Shown piece after piece: positions 24,789 through 32,336 of a DNA stretch of 64,000 bases. Numbering within the stretch: the stretch's first letter is position 1; each line of letters starts with the position of its first letter. The position numbers and the translations under genes were made by a program. The stretch is from Chryseobacterium nepalense. GTDB lineage: Bacteria; Bacteroidota; Bacteroidia; Flavobacteriales; Weeksellaceae. Location of the stretch: assembly GCF_023195755.1 (NCBI RefSeq), contig NZ_CP096203.1, positions 3,906,001 to 3,970,000 on the forward strand, written 5' to 3'. The notes below the pieces were generated by a model. The model ran no database searches, was not told where the DNA came from, and saw nothing but the letters and a program-made list of their open reading frames with translations.

Positions 24789-25421
24789 TTATTTTTTAAT
24801 GATAAATTCCTCCATCGGAATTCTCACTTTTTTCATGTGGGAAAGCCAGTCGTTTTTTTCGTCCCGGTATCCCAGATACAGTAAACTTACGCTCTTTAAT
24901 CCTAAAGCGCTCAGTCCTAAAATTTCATCCACCACTTCATTGCTGAACCCTTCTGCAGGGGTGCTGTCGATTTTCAGTTCTGCAGCCTGAGCCATGGCAA
25001 GTCCGAGAGCAATATAAGTTTGTCTTGCCGTATGAGCGAAATGCTGTTCAGGAGTTTGCGCTCCGTATATTTCTTTAAGTTTATCAGTGTAGCTTGAAAA
25101 ACGGCCTTTAGGCAGATCTCTCACATCAGTATGATAATCATATACTTTATCGATTTTTTGATCGGAATAGCTGTCCCATGCGGCGAATACCAATACGTGG
25201 GAAGAATCTCTCATCACTTCAGGATTTAAGGCTCCCTGAACCATTTTCTCTTTTAATTCCTGATTTTCAACAACAATAACACGGAATGGCTGTAAACCCG
25301 ATGAAGTGGGAGCAAGCCTTGCTGCTTCTAAAATTTTATTTAAATCTTCTTCTTTGAGTTTTTTTGTAGGATCATATGCTTTTACAGCATGTCTCCAGTT
25401 TAAATCTTCTATTAATGACAT
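24789..25421 (-). CDS. Nitroreductase family NAD(P)H-dependent oxidoreductase
   Basis: 210 residues from the ATG at 25421 (MSLIEDLNWRHAVKAYDPTKK); an upstream in-frame ATG at 25469 would put the operator next to the start and adds residues not typical of the family. FMN-binding signatures are RHAVKAYDP near residue 10, EAARLAPTSSGLQPFRVIVVENQ near 35-57 and the C-terminal ALGLKSVSLLYLGYRDEKNDWL. NfsB-like enzymes reduce nitro compounds and quinones with FMN. It heads the ohrR-ohr operon and so is probably induced by organic peroxides. Confidence 0.9.
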   Translation of the reverse strand: MSLIEDLNWRHAVKAYDPTKKLKEEDLNKILEAARLAPTSSGLQPFRVIVVENQELKEKMVQGALNPEVMRDSSHVLVFAAWDSYSDQKIDKVYDYHTDVRDLPKGRFSSYTDKLKEIYGAQTPEQHFAHTARQTYIALGLAMAQAAELKIDSTPAEGFSNEVVDEILGLSALGLKSVSLLYLGYRDEKNDWLSHMKKVRIPMEEFIIKK

Positions 25422-25470
25422 TTTGTTAATTATTTTATTTTGAATTAGTCTATGCAAAAATGTTGCCAAA

Positions 25471-25490
25471 TTAAATTGTGTGCAATTTAA
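25471..25490. promoter_or_regulatory. OhrR-like operator
   Basis: TTAAATTG (25471-25478) and CAATTTAA (25483-25490) form a perfect inverted repeat with a 4-base spacer, 49 bases upstream of the nitroreductase start. AT-rich AATTG/CAATT half-sites are typical of OhrR boxes. Confidence 0.6.
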
Positions 25491-25528
25491 TTATTGAGTG
25501 TAGTTTTTAAAATGCTTGAAAGTAAATG

Positions 25529-25685
25529 TTAAATCATTTTCTTCTTTTTGGATAAAGAACCGGAAAATTCCTTCTCCAACAAAGGAAGATACTTTTCCGT
25601 ACTGTCAGCTTTCAGGAGTAATGTGATTTTGAAAATTCCTGACGTCAAAGCTTTGAAGAAAAATCAGCCAGTTTTTTTCGGTCAT
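25529..25685 (-). pseudogene. Possible remnant of a small gene
   Basis: Within the 348-base gap between the nitroreductase and lipB, the minus strand has an ATG at 25685 whose frame stops after 26 codons, while another frame is open for 44 codons to a stop at 25529-25531 and reads protein-like (FKITLLLKADSTEKYLPLLEKEF). One inserted or lost base would join them into about 53 residues. It may be a decayed gene or chance; I do not recognise a family. Confidence 0.25.
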
Positions 25686-25725
25686 TTTTACAGTTTGTTC
25701 ATCTGTTGCATGCAGAATAATTATT

Positions 25726-25755
25726 AAAAAAAAAATCTGTCTACACGGACAGATT
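25726..25755 (-). terminator. Terminator of the trp-lipB transcript
   Basis: On the minus strand AATCTGTCC pairs with GACAGATT across a 5-base loop, followed by about ten T (25735-25726). It lies 15 bases past the lipB stop. Confidence 0.85.
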
Positions 25756-25769
25756 CTATAGTTAAAAAA

Positions 25770-26498
25770 TTATTTCATAAGCAATTCCGCCTCAAAAACC
25801 TCCGTAAAATGCTTTTTGATTTTTTCTTTAATATCTTCCATTTCTTCAGGTGTAAGTTCTCTTTCCAGCTCTCTTTTTAAGGAAGTTACCTGTTTGTCTT
25901 TGATCCCGCACGGAATGATGTATTCGAAATAGCGCATATCAGTATTTACATTTAGTGCAAAACCGTGCAGCGTAACCCATCGAGAAGCTTTCACGCCCAT
26001 TGCGCAGATTTTCCTGGCGTAAGGTTTTCCTACATCCAGCCAGACTCCGGTTTCCCCTTCGGAACGTTCGCCTTTCAGTCCGTATTCTGCAATGGTTCTG
26101 ATGATCACTTCCTCCAGATTTCGCATATATTTATGAATATCGGTGAAAAAGTTTTCAAGATCTAAAATTGGATAGCCCACAATTTGTCCGTATCCGTGAT
26201 AGGTAATGTCACCGCCGCGGTTTACCTTTACAAAAGTCGCATCGATTTCCTTTAATTTGTCGATTCCGGCGAGCATATTTTCTTCATGTCCACTTTTTCC
26301 TAAGGTATAAACATGCGGATGTTCTACTAAAAGGAAGTGGTTGGGTGTAGTAGCATGCTCTTCTGCAGGCAGATCTCGGTTTTTGATTTTAAGATCAATG
26401 ATGTTTTTCATCAGAGACTCCTGATAATCCCACGCTGACTGGTAATCTCTTGTTCCCAAATCTTCAAATTCTACAACTTTATTCTGATGTGTATTCAT
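25770..26498 (-). CDS. lipB: Octanoyl-ACP:protein transferase LipB
   Basis: Moves octanoyl groups from acyl carrier protein to lipoyl domains, the first step in making protein-bound lipoate. 242 residues from the ATG at 26498 (MNTHQNKVVEFEDLG); a longer frame upstream overlaps the end of trpA. Signatures are HPHVYTLGKSGHEENML near residue 90, GGDITYHGYGQIVGYPI near 116-132 and the catalytic cysteine in IIPCGIKDKQVTSLKRE near 195. It follows trpA by 32 bases on the same strand and ends at a strong terminator, so it may be read through from the trp operon, an odd pairing of pathways. Confidence 0.95.
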   Translation of the reverse strand: MNTHQNKVVEFEDLGTRDYQSAWDYQESLMKNIIDLKIKNRDLPAEEHATTPNHFLLVEHPHVYTLGKSGHEENMLAGIDKLKEIDATFVKVNRGGDITYHGYGQIVGYPILDLENFFTDIHKYMRNLEEVIIRTIAEYGLKGERSEGETGVWLDVGKPYARKICAMGVKASRWVTLHGFALNVNTDMRYFEYIIPCGIKDKQVTSLKRELERELTPEEMEDIKEKIKKHFTEVFEAELLMK

Positions 26499-26530
26499 TT
26501 TATTTTTTGATGACACAAATTTAGTGATTT

Positions 26531-27265
26531 TTACGCTTTGATCGAATGGATGAAATCTATAGCCTCCTTCTTCCAATTTCTATGACTGAGTAAAATATCG
26601 ACAAAGGCAGTTCCTATAATTCCGCCGGCGGCTTTTTGGGTCACATTTTCAAAATCCTGTTTTGTTTTAATCCCGAAGCCGATCATTACTGGATTTTTTA
26701 AAGCTAAAGAGGAGATTCTTGAAAAATAGTCTTCATTTTTTAAATCTGCATTTTGATTTCCGGTGGTCGATGATGAGCTTACGGCGTACAGAAACCCGGA
26801 ACTTAAAGAATCCAGATACAAGATCCTTTCACTTGATGTTTCCGGAGTGATGAGAAAAGTAAAGTTCAGGTTGTATTTTTTAATAATTGAATGATAGTTT
26901 CTTTCAAATTCAATGGGAGGCAGGTCAGGAATAATAAGTCCTGAAACACCGCTTTCGGAACATTCTTTACAAAACCTTTCAAAGCCGAAGCTTAGCACTG
27001 GATTGATGTAACCCATTAAAATCAAAGGAATGTTTGTTTCATTTTTAATTGATTTTAATTGTGAGAAAAGCTTGTCGATGGTCATTCCGTTTTTCAATGC
27101 CAATTCGTGAGCCTTCTGAATAACAGGTCCGTCGGCAACCGGGTCGGAATAAGGCATTCCGATTTCGATCATATCCGCACCGGAAGCCTGAATAAGTTTT
27201 ATAATTTCTCCGGTGTCTTCCAGTTGAGGAATTCCTGCAGTGAAGTATATGTTTAGTTTTTTCAT
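26531..27265 (-). CDS. trpA: Tryptophan synthase alpha subunit
   Basis: Splits indole-3-glycerol phosphate to indole in complex with TrpB. 244 residues; the catalytic glutamate lies in MIEIGMPYSDPVADGPVIQKAHELAL (E near residue 37) and the aspartate region in LIIPDLPPIE near 115. GILGTAF-type phosphate-binding segments occur near the end (GIIGTAFVDILL). The gene is separated from trpB by a 162-base gap in which I see no clear promoter or hairpin. It is the last tryptophan gene of the operon. Confidence 0.96.
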   Translation of the reverse strand: MKKLNIYFTAGIPQLEDTGEIIKLIQASGADMIEIGMPYSDPVADGPVIQKAHELALKNGMTIDKLFSQLKSIKNETNIPLILMGYINPVLSFGFERFCKECSESGVSGLIIPDLPPIEFERNYHSIIKKYNLNFTFLITPETSSERILYLDSLSSGFLYAVSSSSTTGNQNADLKNEDYFSRISSLALKNPVMIGFGIKTKQDFENVTQKAAGGIIGTAFVDILLSHRNWKKEAIDFIHSIKA

Positions 27266-27427
27266 TTTAAACCTTTTTTAATGTTGTTGTTTTAACCGCA
27301 AAAGAGACAAAAGATATTTGTAAATATTAATCAAAACCAACAGCTTTCAAAAGTGTAAAATCTTTGATTATGTTTTCTTTAATAATTTACTTCTTTTACG
27401 GGTTGATAAAAACGTAATACTATTTAT

Positions 27428-28606
27428 TTATAAATGTTTCAGATAGGTTTCCATATCTTTATCCCCACGGCCGCTGAGGCAGATCACCACAAGATCATCT
27501 TTTTCGAATCTTTTTTTATCCAAAACGGCTAAAGCATGAGCACTTTCCAGAGCCGGAATAATGCCTTCGATCCTGGTGAGCTGAAACGCCGATTGCAAGG
27601 CTTCCTCATCATTAATGCTGAAAAATTCTGCCCGGTTTTCTTTAAATAAATTAGCATGGAACGGCCCAATTCCCGGATAATCCAGACCTGCGGAAATGGA
27701 ATGGGGTTCAATGACCTGTCCGTCAACTGTTTGCATCACCAGACTTTTGCTTCCATGAAGAATGCCTAAAGTTCCCAGAACAGTTGTGGCAGCAGATTTT
27801 CCCGAATCTACTCCGAAACCTCCGGCTTCGGCTGCGATCAGTTGTACATTTTCTTCCTCTACAAAATGGTAAAAAGCCCCTGCAGCATTGCTTCCGCCAC
27901 CAACGCAGGCAATGACGTAATCAGGATTTTCACGCCCCGTCTGTTCCAGCAGCTGTTCTTTGATTTCTTTTGAAATAATACTCTGAAATCGGGCTACGAG
28001 ATCCGGAAAAGGGTGTGGTCCCACCACACTTCCAATGACATAATGTGTGGTTGAGGGATTGTTGATCCAGTCGCGCAAGGCTTCATTCACCGCATCTTTT
28101 AATGTCTTGGAACCTGAAGTTGCGGGAATGACTTCTGCGCCGAGCATTTTCATACGGGCAACGTTCGGAGCCTGCCTCTGAATGTCGATTTCGCCCATGT
28201 AAACAATACATTCGAGACCTAATAAAGCACATGCTGTTGCAGTAGCTACTCCATGTTGACCTGCCCCGGTTTCTGCAATAATCCTGTTTTTTCCGAGTCG
28301 TTTTGCCAATAAAACCTGGCCGATCGCATTGTTGATTTTGTGGGCTCCGGTATGGTTAAGGTCTTCTCTTTTGAGGTATATTTGGGTATTGTATTTCTCG
28401 CTTAAATTTTTGGCAAAATACAAAGGGGTTGCACGCCCAACGTAATTTTTTAATAAGCTATGATATTCTCGTTGAAAACTTTCAGATTCAATGATTTCAA
28501 GATAACCGGATTGTAATTCTTCTACATTGGGATAGAGCATTTCGGGGATGAAAGCTCCTCCGAATTCACCGTAATATCCGTGTTTATCGGGATTTTTGTA
28601 ATTCAT
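27428..28606 (-). CDS. trpB: Tryptophan synthase beta subunit
   Basis: PLP enzyme that condenses indole and serine to tryptophan. 392 residues, normal length. The PLP lysine is in [22 protein letters not shown] near residue 85, the phosphate-binding loop is [10 protein letters not shown] near 230, and the N-terminal [13 protein letters not shown] is typical of TrpB1. It is the first gene after the REP/RAYT insertion that separates it from trpF; the start codon lies 34 bases from the REP. The insertion may have altered its expression. Confidence 0.97.
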   Translation of the reverse strand: MNYKNPDKHGYYGEFGGAFIPEMLYPNVEELQSGYLEIIESESFQREYHSLLKNYVGRATPLYFAKNLSEKYNTQIYLKREDLNHTGAHKINNAIGQVLLAKRLGKNRIIAETGAGQHGVATATACALLGLECIVYMGEIDIQRQAPNVARMKMLGAEVIPATSGSKTLKDAVNEALRDWINNPSTTHYVIGSVVGPHPFPDLVARFQSIISKEIKEQLLEQTGRENPDYVIACVGGGSNAAGAFYHFVEEENVQLIAAEAGGFGVDSGKSAATTVLGTLGILHGSKSLVMQTVDGQVIEPHSISAGLDYPGIGPFHANLFKENRAEFFSINDEEALQSAFQLTRIEGIIPALESAHALAVLDKKRFEKDDLVVICLSGRGDKDMETYLKHL

Positions 28607-28640
28607 ATTTTGGTTTTTAAAGTTATATTATTTTGATTGG

Positions 28641-28689
28641 GCGAGTCCCGAAGGGACGGCCTATGTCAGGATTGGATGCAGTCCAATTA
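28641..28689. repeat. REP element, trpB side of the RAYT gene
   Basis: Two hairpins: GTCCC/GGGAC (28645-28649, 28653-28657) with a 3-base loop, and ATTGGA/TCCAAT (28671-28676, 28682-28687). The whole unit is repeated in inverted orientation at 29181-29230 with about 75 percent identity over 50 bases. Confidence 0.85.
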
Positions 28690-28691
28690 AA

Positions 28692-29144
28692 CTAATCCCA
28701 TAAATATTTTTCATCATATTTCATTTTATGTTTTTCAAGAATGCCTATCAGCTCATCTTTGTAATGGATTTGCTGGTGATGCTGTCTTTGGTTTCTGATA
28801 TATTTTCTGACAACAAATACATTTTCTTCAGTCACTGAAAAAGCTCCGTAGCCATCCTGCCAGAAGAAATTTTCATATTCTTTTCCTTTTGTTTTTATCC
28901 ATTTTGATGAATTGGCTTTAATTTCCTGAACTAATTTCATTAATGCAATTTTCTTTGACAAAATGCAAAGAATATGAATATGATTATCTGTTCCTCCAAT
29001 TTGCAATGCTGTACTTTCTAAATTTTTACAAATGACCGCGATGTATGAAAATAATTCTTTTTCTATTTTTTCATCAATGAAATCTTCCCGATGTTTTGTG
29101 CTGAAAACAATGTGTACATAATTTTTTACTAATGATTGTGACAT
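28692..29144 (-). CDS. RAYT/IS200-like Y1 transposase
   Basis: 150-residue single-tyrosine transposase of the Transposase_17 family (TnpA_REP group). The metal-binding HxH is H55/H57 in GGTDNHIHIL and the nucleophilic tyrosine is Y115 in VVRKYIRNQRQHH, followed by a helix with the Gln-rich pattern of RAYTs. The fold is complete, with no frameshift. REP sequences in opposite orientation flank it and it has no partner tnpB, which fits a REP-associated tyrosine transposase and not a full IS605 element. It sits between trpF and trpB on the coding strand, so it is transcribed with the trp operon. Confidence 0.93.
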   Translation of the reverse strand: MSQSLVKNYVHIVFSTKHREDFIDEKIEKELFSYIAVICKNLESTALQIGGTDNHIHILCILSKKIALMKLVQEIKANSSKWIKTKGKEYENFFWQDGYGAFSVTEENVFVVRKYIRNQRQHHQQIHYKDELIGILEKHKMKYDEKYLWD

Positions 29145-29180
29145 CTGTTTGTGTTTTTAAATTATTTTGATGTAATTTAA

Positions 29181-29230
29181 ATCGGACTTACATCCGATTC
29201 TGTTATAGGTCGTCCCTTCAGGACTCCGTT
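29181..29230. repeat. REP element, trpF side of the RAYT gene
   Basis: Two hairpins: ATCGGA/TCCGAT (29181-29186, 29193-29198) and GTCC/GGAC (29212-29215, 29221-29224). It is an inverted copy of the element at 28641-28689 and contains the last codons and stop of trpF. Confidence 0.85.
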
Positions 29231-29898
29231 TTGTGGATATATTTGTTTAGCATTTTTATTTTTTCCAAATCTTTGACACCGGGTTTTATTTCAAAGCGCG
29301 AATTGATATCGATGGCGAAGGGTTTTTGCTTTAAGAGCTTTATTTTTTCAATATTCTCTGATGAAATGCCGCCGCTTAGAAAATAGGGAAGTGAGATTTC
29401 AATGGAGTTCAAAATGTTCCAGTCGAAAGTTGTTCCGGTTCCGCCAAAGGCTGTAGAATCGGTATCAAAAAGAAAATAATCTGCTGATTGGTTTTCATGG
29501 ATAATTTGCGGTAACTCATGTGAGTTTTGATTTCCCATTCTTATGACTTTAATAATTCCGGTTTCCGGATGTATTTTTTTTCTTAATTCAATAGTAAAAT
29601 CTTTGCTTTCATCGCCGTGGAGCTGGATAAAATTCAATTTTGCTTTTTCTGCGGTCTTCGCTATTCTTTCTAAACTTTCATTCACAAAAACCCCGACTTT
29701 TCCCCGATGTTTGATTTCTCCAATTTGTTTTAAATTCAAATGATTTAAAATATATCTGGATGATTTTTCATAAAAAATAAAACCAAGAAAATCCGTTTTC
29801 ATTGCAGTCAGCTCTTCGATTTGTTCCAGTTGTGTTAAACCGCAAACTTTCAGTTTCAACAGATCATTTCCGGGTAGTAGTTTTTGCTGCTCCATCAT
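29218..29898 (-). CDS. trpF: Phosphoribosylanthranilate isomerase
   Basis: Amadori rearrangement step of tryptophan synthesis. 226 residues. The catalytic cysteine is in LKLKVCGLTQLEQIEEL near residue 19, the general-acid aspartate is in FLFDTDSTAFGGTGTTFDW near 140, and FLSGGISSENIEKI near 167 binds phosphate. The last three residues (TES) and the stop codon lie inside the REP sequence at 29181-29230, so the original C-terminus was probably replaced on insertion, with little effect since the end of the barrel is complete. It follows trpC by 18 bases. Confidence 0.95.
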   Translation of the reverse strand: MMEQQKLLPGNDLLKLKVCGLTQLEQIEELTAMKTDFLGFIFYEKSSRYILNHLNLKQIGEIKHRGKVGVFVNESLERIAKTAEKAKLNFIQLHGDESKDFTIELRKKIHPETGIIKVIRMGNQNSHELPQIIHENQSADYFLFDTDSTAFGGTGTTFDWNILNSIEISLPYFLSGGISSENIEKIKLLKQKPFAIDINSRFEIKPGVKDLEKIKMLNKYIHKTES

Positions 29899-29916
29899 TG
29901 TTAAATTTTTAAACTG

Positions 29917-30696
29917 TTACATTGTTACATTCAAAACAAATTCTCTGAACTTATTTCCCGGATTTTCATCTTTCATAAAGTATTCTCCCATAAGGAAACC
30001 GTCAAACCCTTTTTCTTTCAAATACAAGAAATCTTCAATGCTGTAAATTCCGCTTTCGGCAACGGAAAAGGTCTCTTTTGGAAGCAGGTTTTTTAACTGA
30101 ACGGAATGTTCGAGATCTACACGGAAATCTTTTAAATTCCGGTTGTTGATTCCAACCAGGTCAATATTTTTGTTGTAATGTTTTAATTCTTCTTCGGTAT
30201 GAATTTCCAGCAAAACCTCTAATCCGAGCTGATGAGCGAGATCTGTAAATTCATCAACTTGAGAAACAGAAAGACAGGCAGCAATAAGCAATACGATATC
30301 GGCTCCCATATTTTTAGCTTCATAAAACTGATATTCATCCACCATAAAATCTTTTCTTAAAATAGGAATACTGATCTGTTGCCGTATTTGAATGATATCA
30401 TCAAAGCTTCCTCCAAAAAAATCCTGATCTGTTAATACCGAAATTGCGCTTGCTCTAGACTTTTCATACGCTGAAGCGACGTCTAACGGAGAAACATTGT
30501 CATTAATAATTCCTTTTGAAGGAGACTTTCTTTTAAATTCGGCAATGATTCCGCTTTTGGTTTTGATGGTTTTCTTCAAAGAATAGGTTTTTCTCTCAAA
30601 GAATGCTGAATCTTTAAGCAGCTGAACAGAAATTTTCGACTTTGAAAACTCAATTTCCTCCTTTTTTCTCTGAACGATTTGATCAAGTATATTCAT
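29917..30696 (-). CDS. trpC: Indole-3-glycerol phosphate synthase
   Basis: Closes the indole ring from CdRP. 259 residues of the TrpC barrel. Catalytic signatures are EFKRKSPSKGIIND near residue 52 (with the lysine of KRKSPS), PILRKDFMVDEYQFYEAKNMGADIVLLI near 115-140, VGINNRNLKDFRVDL near 180 and SVAESGIYSIEDF near 210. It is monofunctional (no TrpF fusion). Spacing is 6 bases from trpD and 18 to trpF. Confidence 0.97.
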   Translation of the reverse strand: MNILDQIVQRKKEEIEFSKSKISVQLLKDSAFFERKTYSLKKTIKTKSGIIAEFKRKSPSKGIINDNVSPLDVASAYEKSRASAISVLTDQDFFGGSFDDIIQIRQQISIPILRKDFMVDEYQFYEAKNMGADIVLLIAACLSVSQVDEFTDLAHQLGLEVLLEIHTEEELKHYNKNIDLVGINNRNLKDFRVDLEHSVQLKNLLPKETFSVAESGIYSIEDFLYLKEKGFDGFLMGEYFMKDENPGNKFREFVLNVTM

Positions 30697-30702
30697 AAGG
30701 TA

Positions 30703-31689
30703 TTATTTTAATAACAGTTCGAAGCTGTTCAGTGCTTTTCCGCTATAAAGACTTTCTTTAGCAAGGGTTAGACATTCGTTGTAATCCCCGAATTTTTTTG
30801 TATGAAGAAGCGCAACGGCAGCATTAACCAAAACCACTGCATTTTGCTGTGACGTTCCTTTTCCTTGTAAAATGTTTTTAAATATTTCCGCTGTTTCCTG
30901 AATAGATGATCCCGCCTGAATGCTTTCAGCAGTTATAGGTTCGAAGTCCAGATCCGATGTCGAATATACTTTCTCGCCCTCTTTGGTAATGATTTTCGTG
31001 TCATAGGTGAGGCTGATTTCATCGTAACCGTCCATTCCGTGAACGATCATAAATTCACGTTCATCTTTTTGCAGCAGGTATTGATAAATTCTTGCAATCT
31101 CAAGATTATAAACACCTATTACTGAAAACCGGGGCTTGGCAGGATTCACCAATGGACCCAGAAGATTAAAAAATGTTCTTAGTCCGAGTGACTTTCTCAA
31201 TGCGCCTACGGATTGAAGGGCAGGGTGAAAGTAAGGTGCGTGAAGAAAACAAATATTGGATTGATCCAGTTCTTTTTGTAGTTCTTCCGAAGTTTTTTTG
31301 AAGACATATCCTGCTTGTTCCAGAACATTTGAAGAACCTGTGAGAGTTGATGCTCCGTAATTTCCGTGTTTTATTACTTTTTGTCCGGCACCAGCAACAA
31401 CAAAGCTCGCTAATGTAGAAATGTTTATGGTATTTTTTCCGTCGCCACCTGTTCCCACAATGTCAATCGCATCATCTGCATTAATTTTTACCGGAACAGC
31501 CATTTGCAGAAGAGCTTCACGAAATCCCTGAAGTTCAGGCAGCGTAATATTCCGCATCAGGAAAATGGTTACAAAAGCGGTTACTTCAGTAGCATTAAAC
31601 TTATTTTGTGCAATTTCAATCATAATGGCTTTTGCCTGCGATTTAGACAAAGTATGATGATTGAAAAGATATTCAAGAATCTCTTTCAT
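30703..31689 (-). CDS. trpD: Anthranilate phosphoribosyltransferase
   Basis: Joins anthranilate and PRPP. 328 residues. The PRPP loop is DIVGTGGDGKNTINIST near residue 77, the anthranilate-binding segment is KHGNYGASTLTGSSNVLEQ near 107, and GPLVNPAKPRFSVIGVY lies near 175. It is separate from trpG, unlike the fused TrpGD of enterobacteria. The gene starts 22 bases after trpG. Confidence 0.97.
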   Translation of the reverse strand: MKEILEYLFNHHTLSKSQAKAIMIEIAQNKFNATEVTAFVTIFLMRNITLPELQGFREALLQMAVPVKINADDAIDIVGTGGDGKNTINISTLASFVVAGAGQKVIKHGNYGASTLTGSSNVLEQAGYVFKKTSEELQKELDQSNICFLHAPYFHPALQSVGALRKSLGLRTFFNLLGPLVNPAKPRFSVIGVYNLEIARIYQYLLQKDEREFMIVHGMDGYDEISLTYDTKIITKEGEKVYSTSDLDFEPITAESIQAGSSIQETAEIFKNILQGKGTSQQNAVVLVNAAVALLHTKKFGDYNECLTLAKESLYSGKALNSFELLLK

Positions 31690-31711
31690 TGATTTTGATT
31701 TAGATAAATTA

Positions 31712-32320
31712 TTAATCCAGCAGAAAGTTTCTGATAATCACTTCTCCTTCCGGTGTCAGAATGCTTTCAGGGTGAAACTGTACGCCATGAACATCATAGG
31801 TTTTATGCTGCAATGCCATGATCATTCCGTCTTTATCTACTGCTGTTATTTCAAGCTCTTCAGGAAAATCTTTGGGATTCACTACCCAGCTGTGGTATCT
31901 TCCCACTTCCATTCCGCTGTTGAGATCTTTGAAAATTTTCGTCTCCTGTTTTATAATTTCTGCGGATGTTGCAACACCGTGGAAAATTTCCGAAAGATTA
32001 ATAAGGCTTCCTCCAAAAGCTTCTGCAATAGCCTGCTGACCGAGGCAAACTCCTAAAATACTTTTTGTGGAAGCATATTTTTTAATTAATTCCAGTAAAA
32101 TTCCGGCTTCTTCAGGAATTCCGGGTCCGGGTGAAAGTACAATTTTATCGTATTGATCAATCTCTTCCAGCGTAATTTCGTCGTTTTTCACTACATCTAC
32201 TTTAATCTGAAGTATTCTTTCGATCATCTGAACCAGATTATAGGTGAAGCTGTCGTAATTATCGAAGACAAGAACTTTAGTTGCTGGTTGTTGGTTGTTG
32301 GTTGTTGGGTTATATTTCAT
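31712..32320 (-). CDS. trpG: Anthranilate synthase component II (glutamine amidotransferase)
   Basis: Supplies ammonia from glutamine to TrpE. 202 residues. The class I amidotransferase nucleophile is in ILGVCLGQQAIAEAFGG near residue 92, with the His-Glu pair in GVQFHPESILTPEG near 182. LVFDNYDSFTYNLVQMIE usually starts at residue 2-4 but here follows a 15-residue extension rich in N, Q, P and T, encoded by three 7-base repeats. No other ATG, GTG or TTG start lies between, so a change in repeat number would shift the frame. Confidence 0.96.
   Translation of the reverse strand: MKYNPTTNNQQPATKVLVFDNYDSFTYNLVQMIERILQIKVDVVKNDEITLEEIDQYDKIVLSPGPGIPEEAGILLELIKKYASTKSILGVCLGQQAIAEAFGGSLINLSEIFHGVATSAEIIKQETKIFKDLNSGMEVGRYHSWVVNPKDFPEELEITAVDKDGMIMALQHKTYDVHGVQFHPESILTPEGEVIIRNFLLD
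32286..32306. repeat. Heptanucleotide repeat inside the 5' end of trpG
   Basis: Three copies of GGTTGTT (plus strand) cover codons 5-12 of trpG. Gain or loss of one unit would shift the reading frame. Confidence 0.85.
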
Positions 32321-32336
32321 TTTATTTTTTCATTAA

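Noticed and set aside
28692..29144. Full IS200/IS605 insertion sequence
   Set aside because: There is no tnpB and the flanks are inverted REPs, not IS200-type ends with a target-adjacent cleavage site, so a RAYT call fits better.
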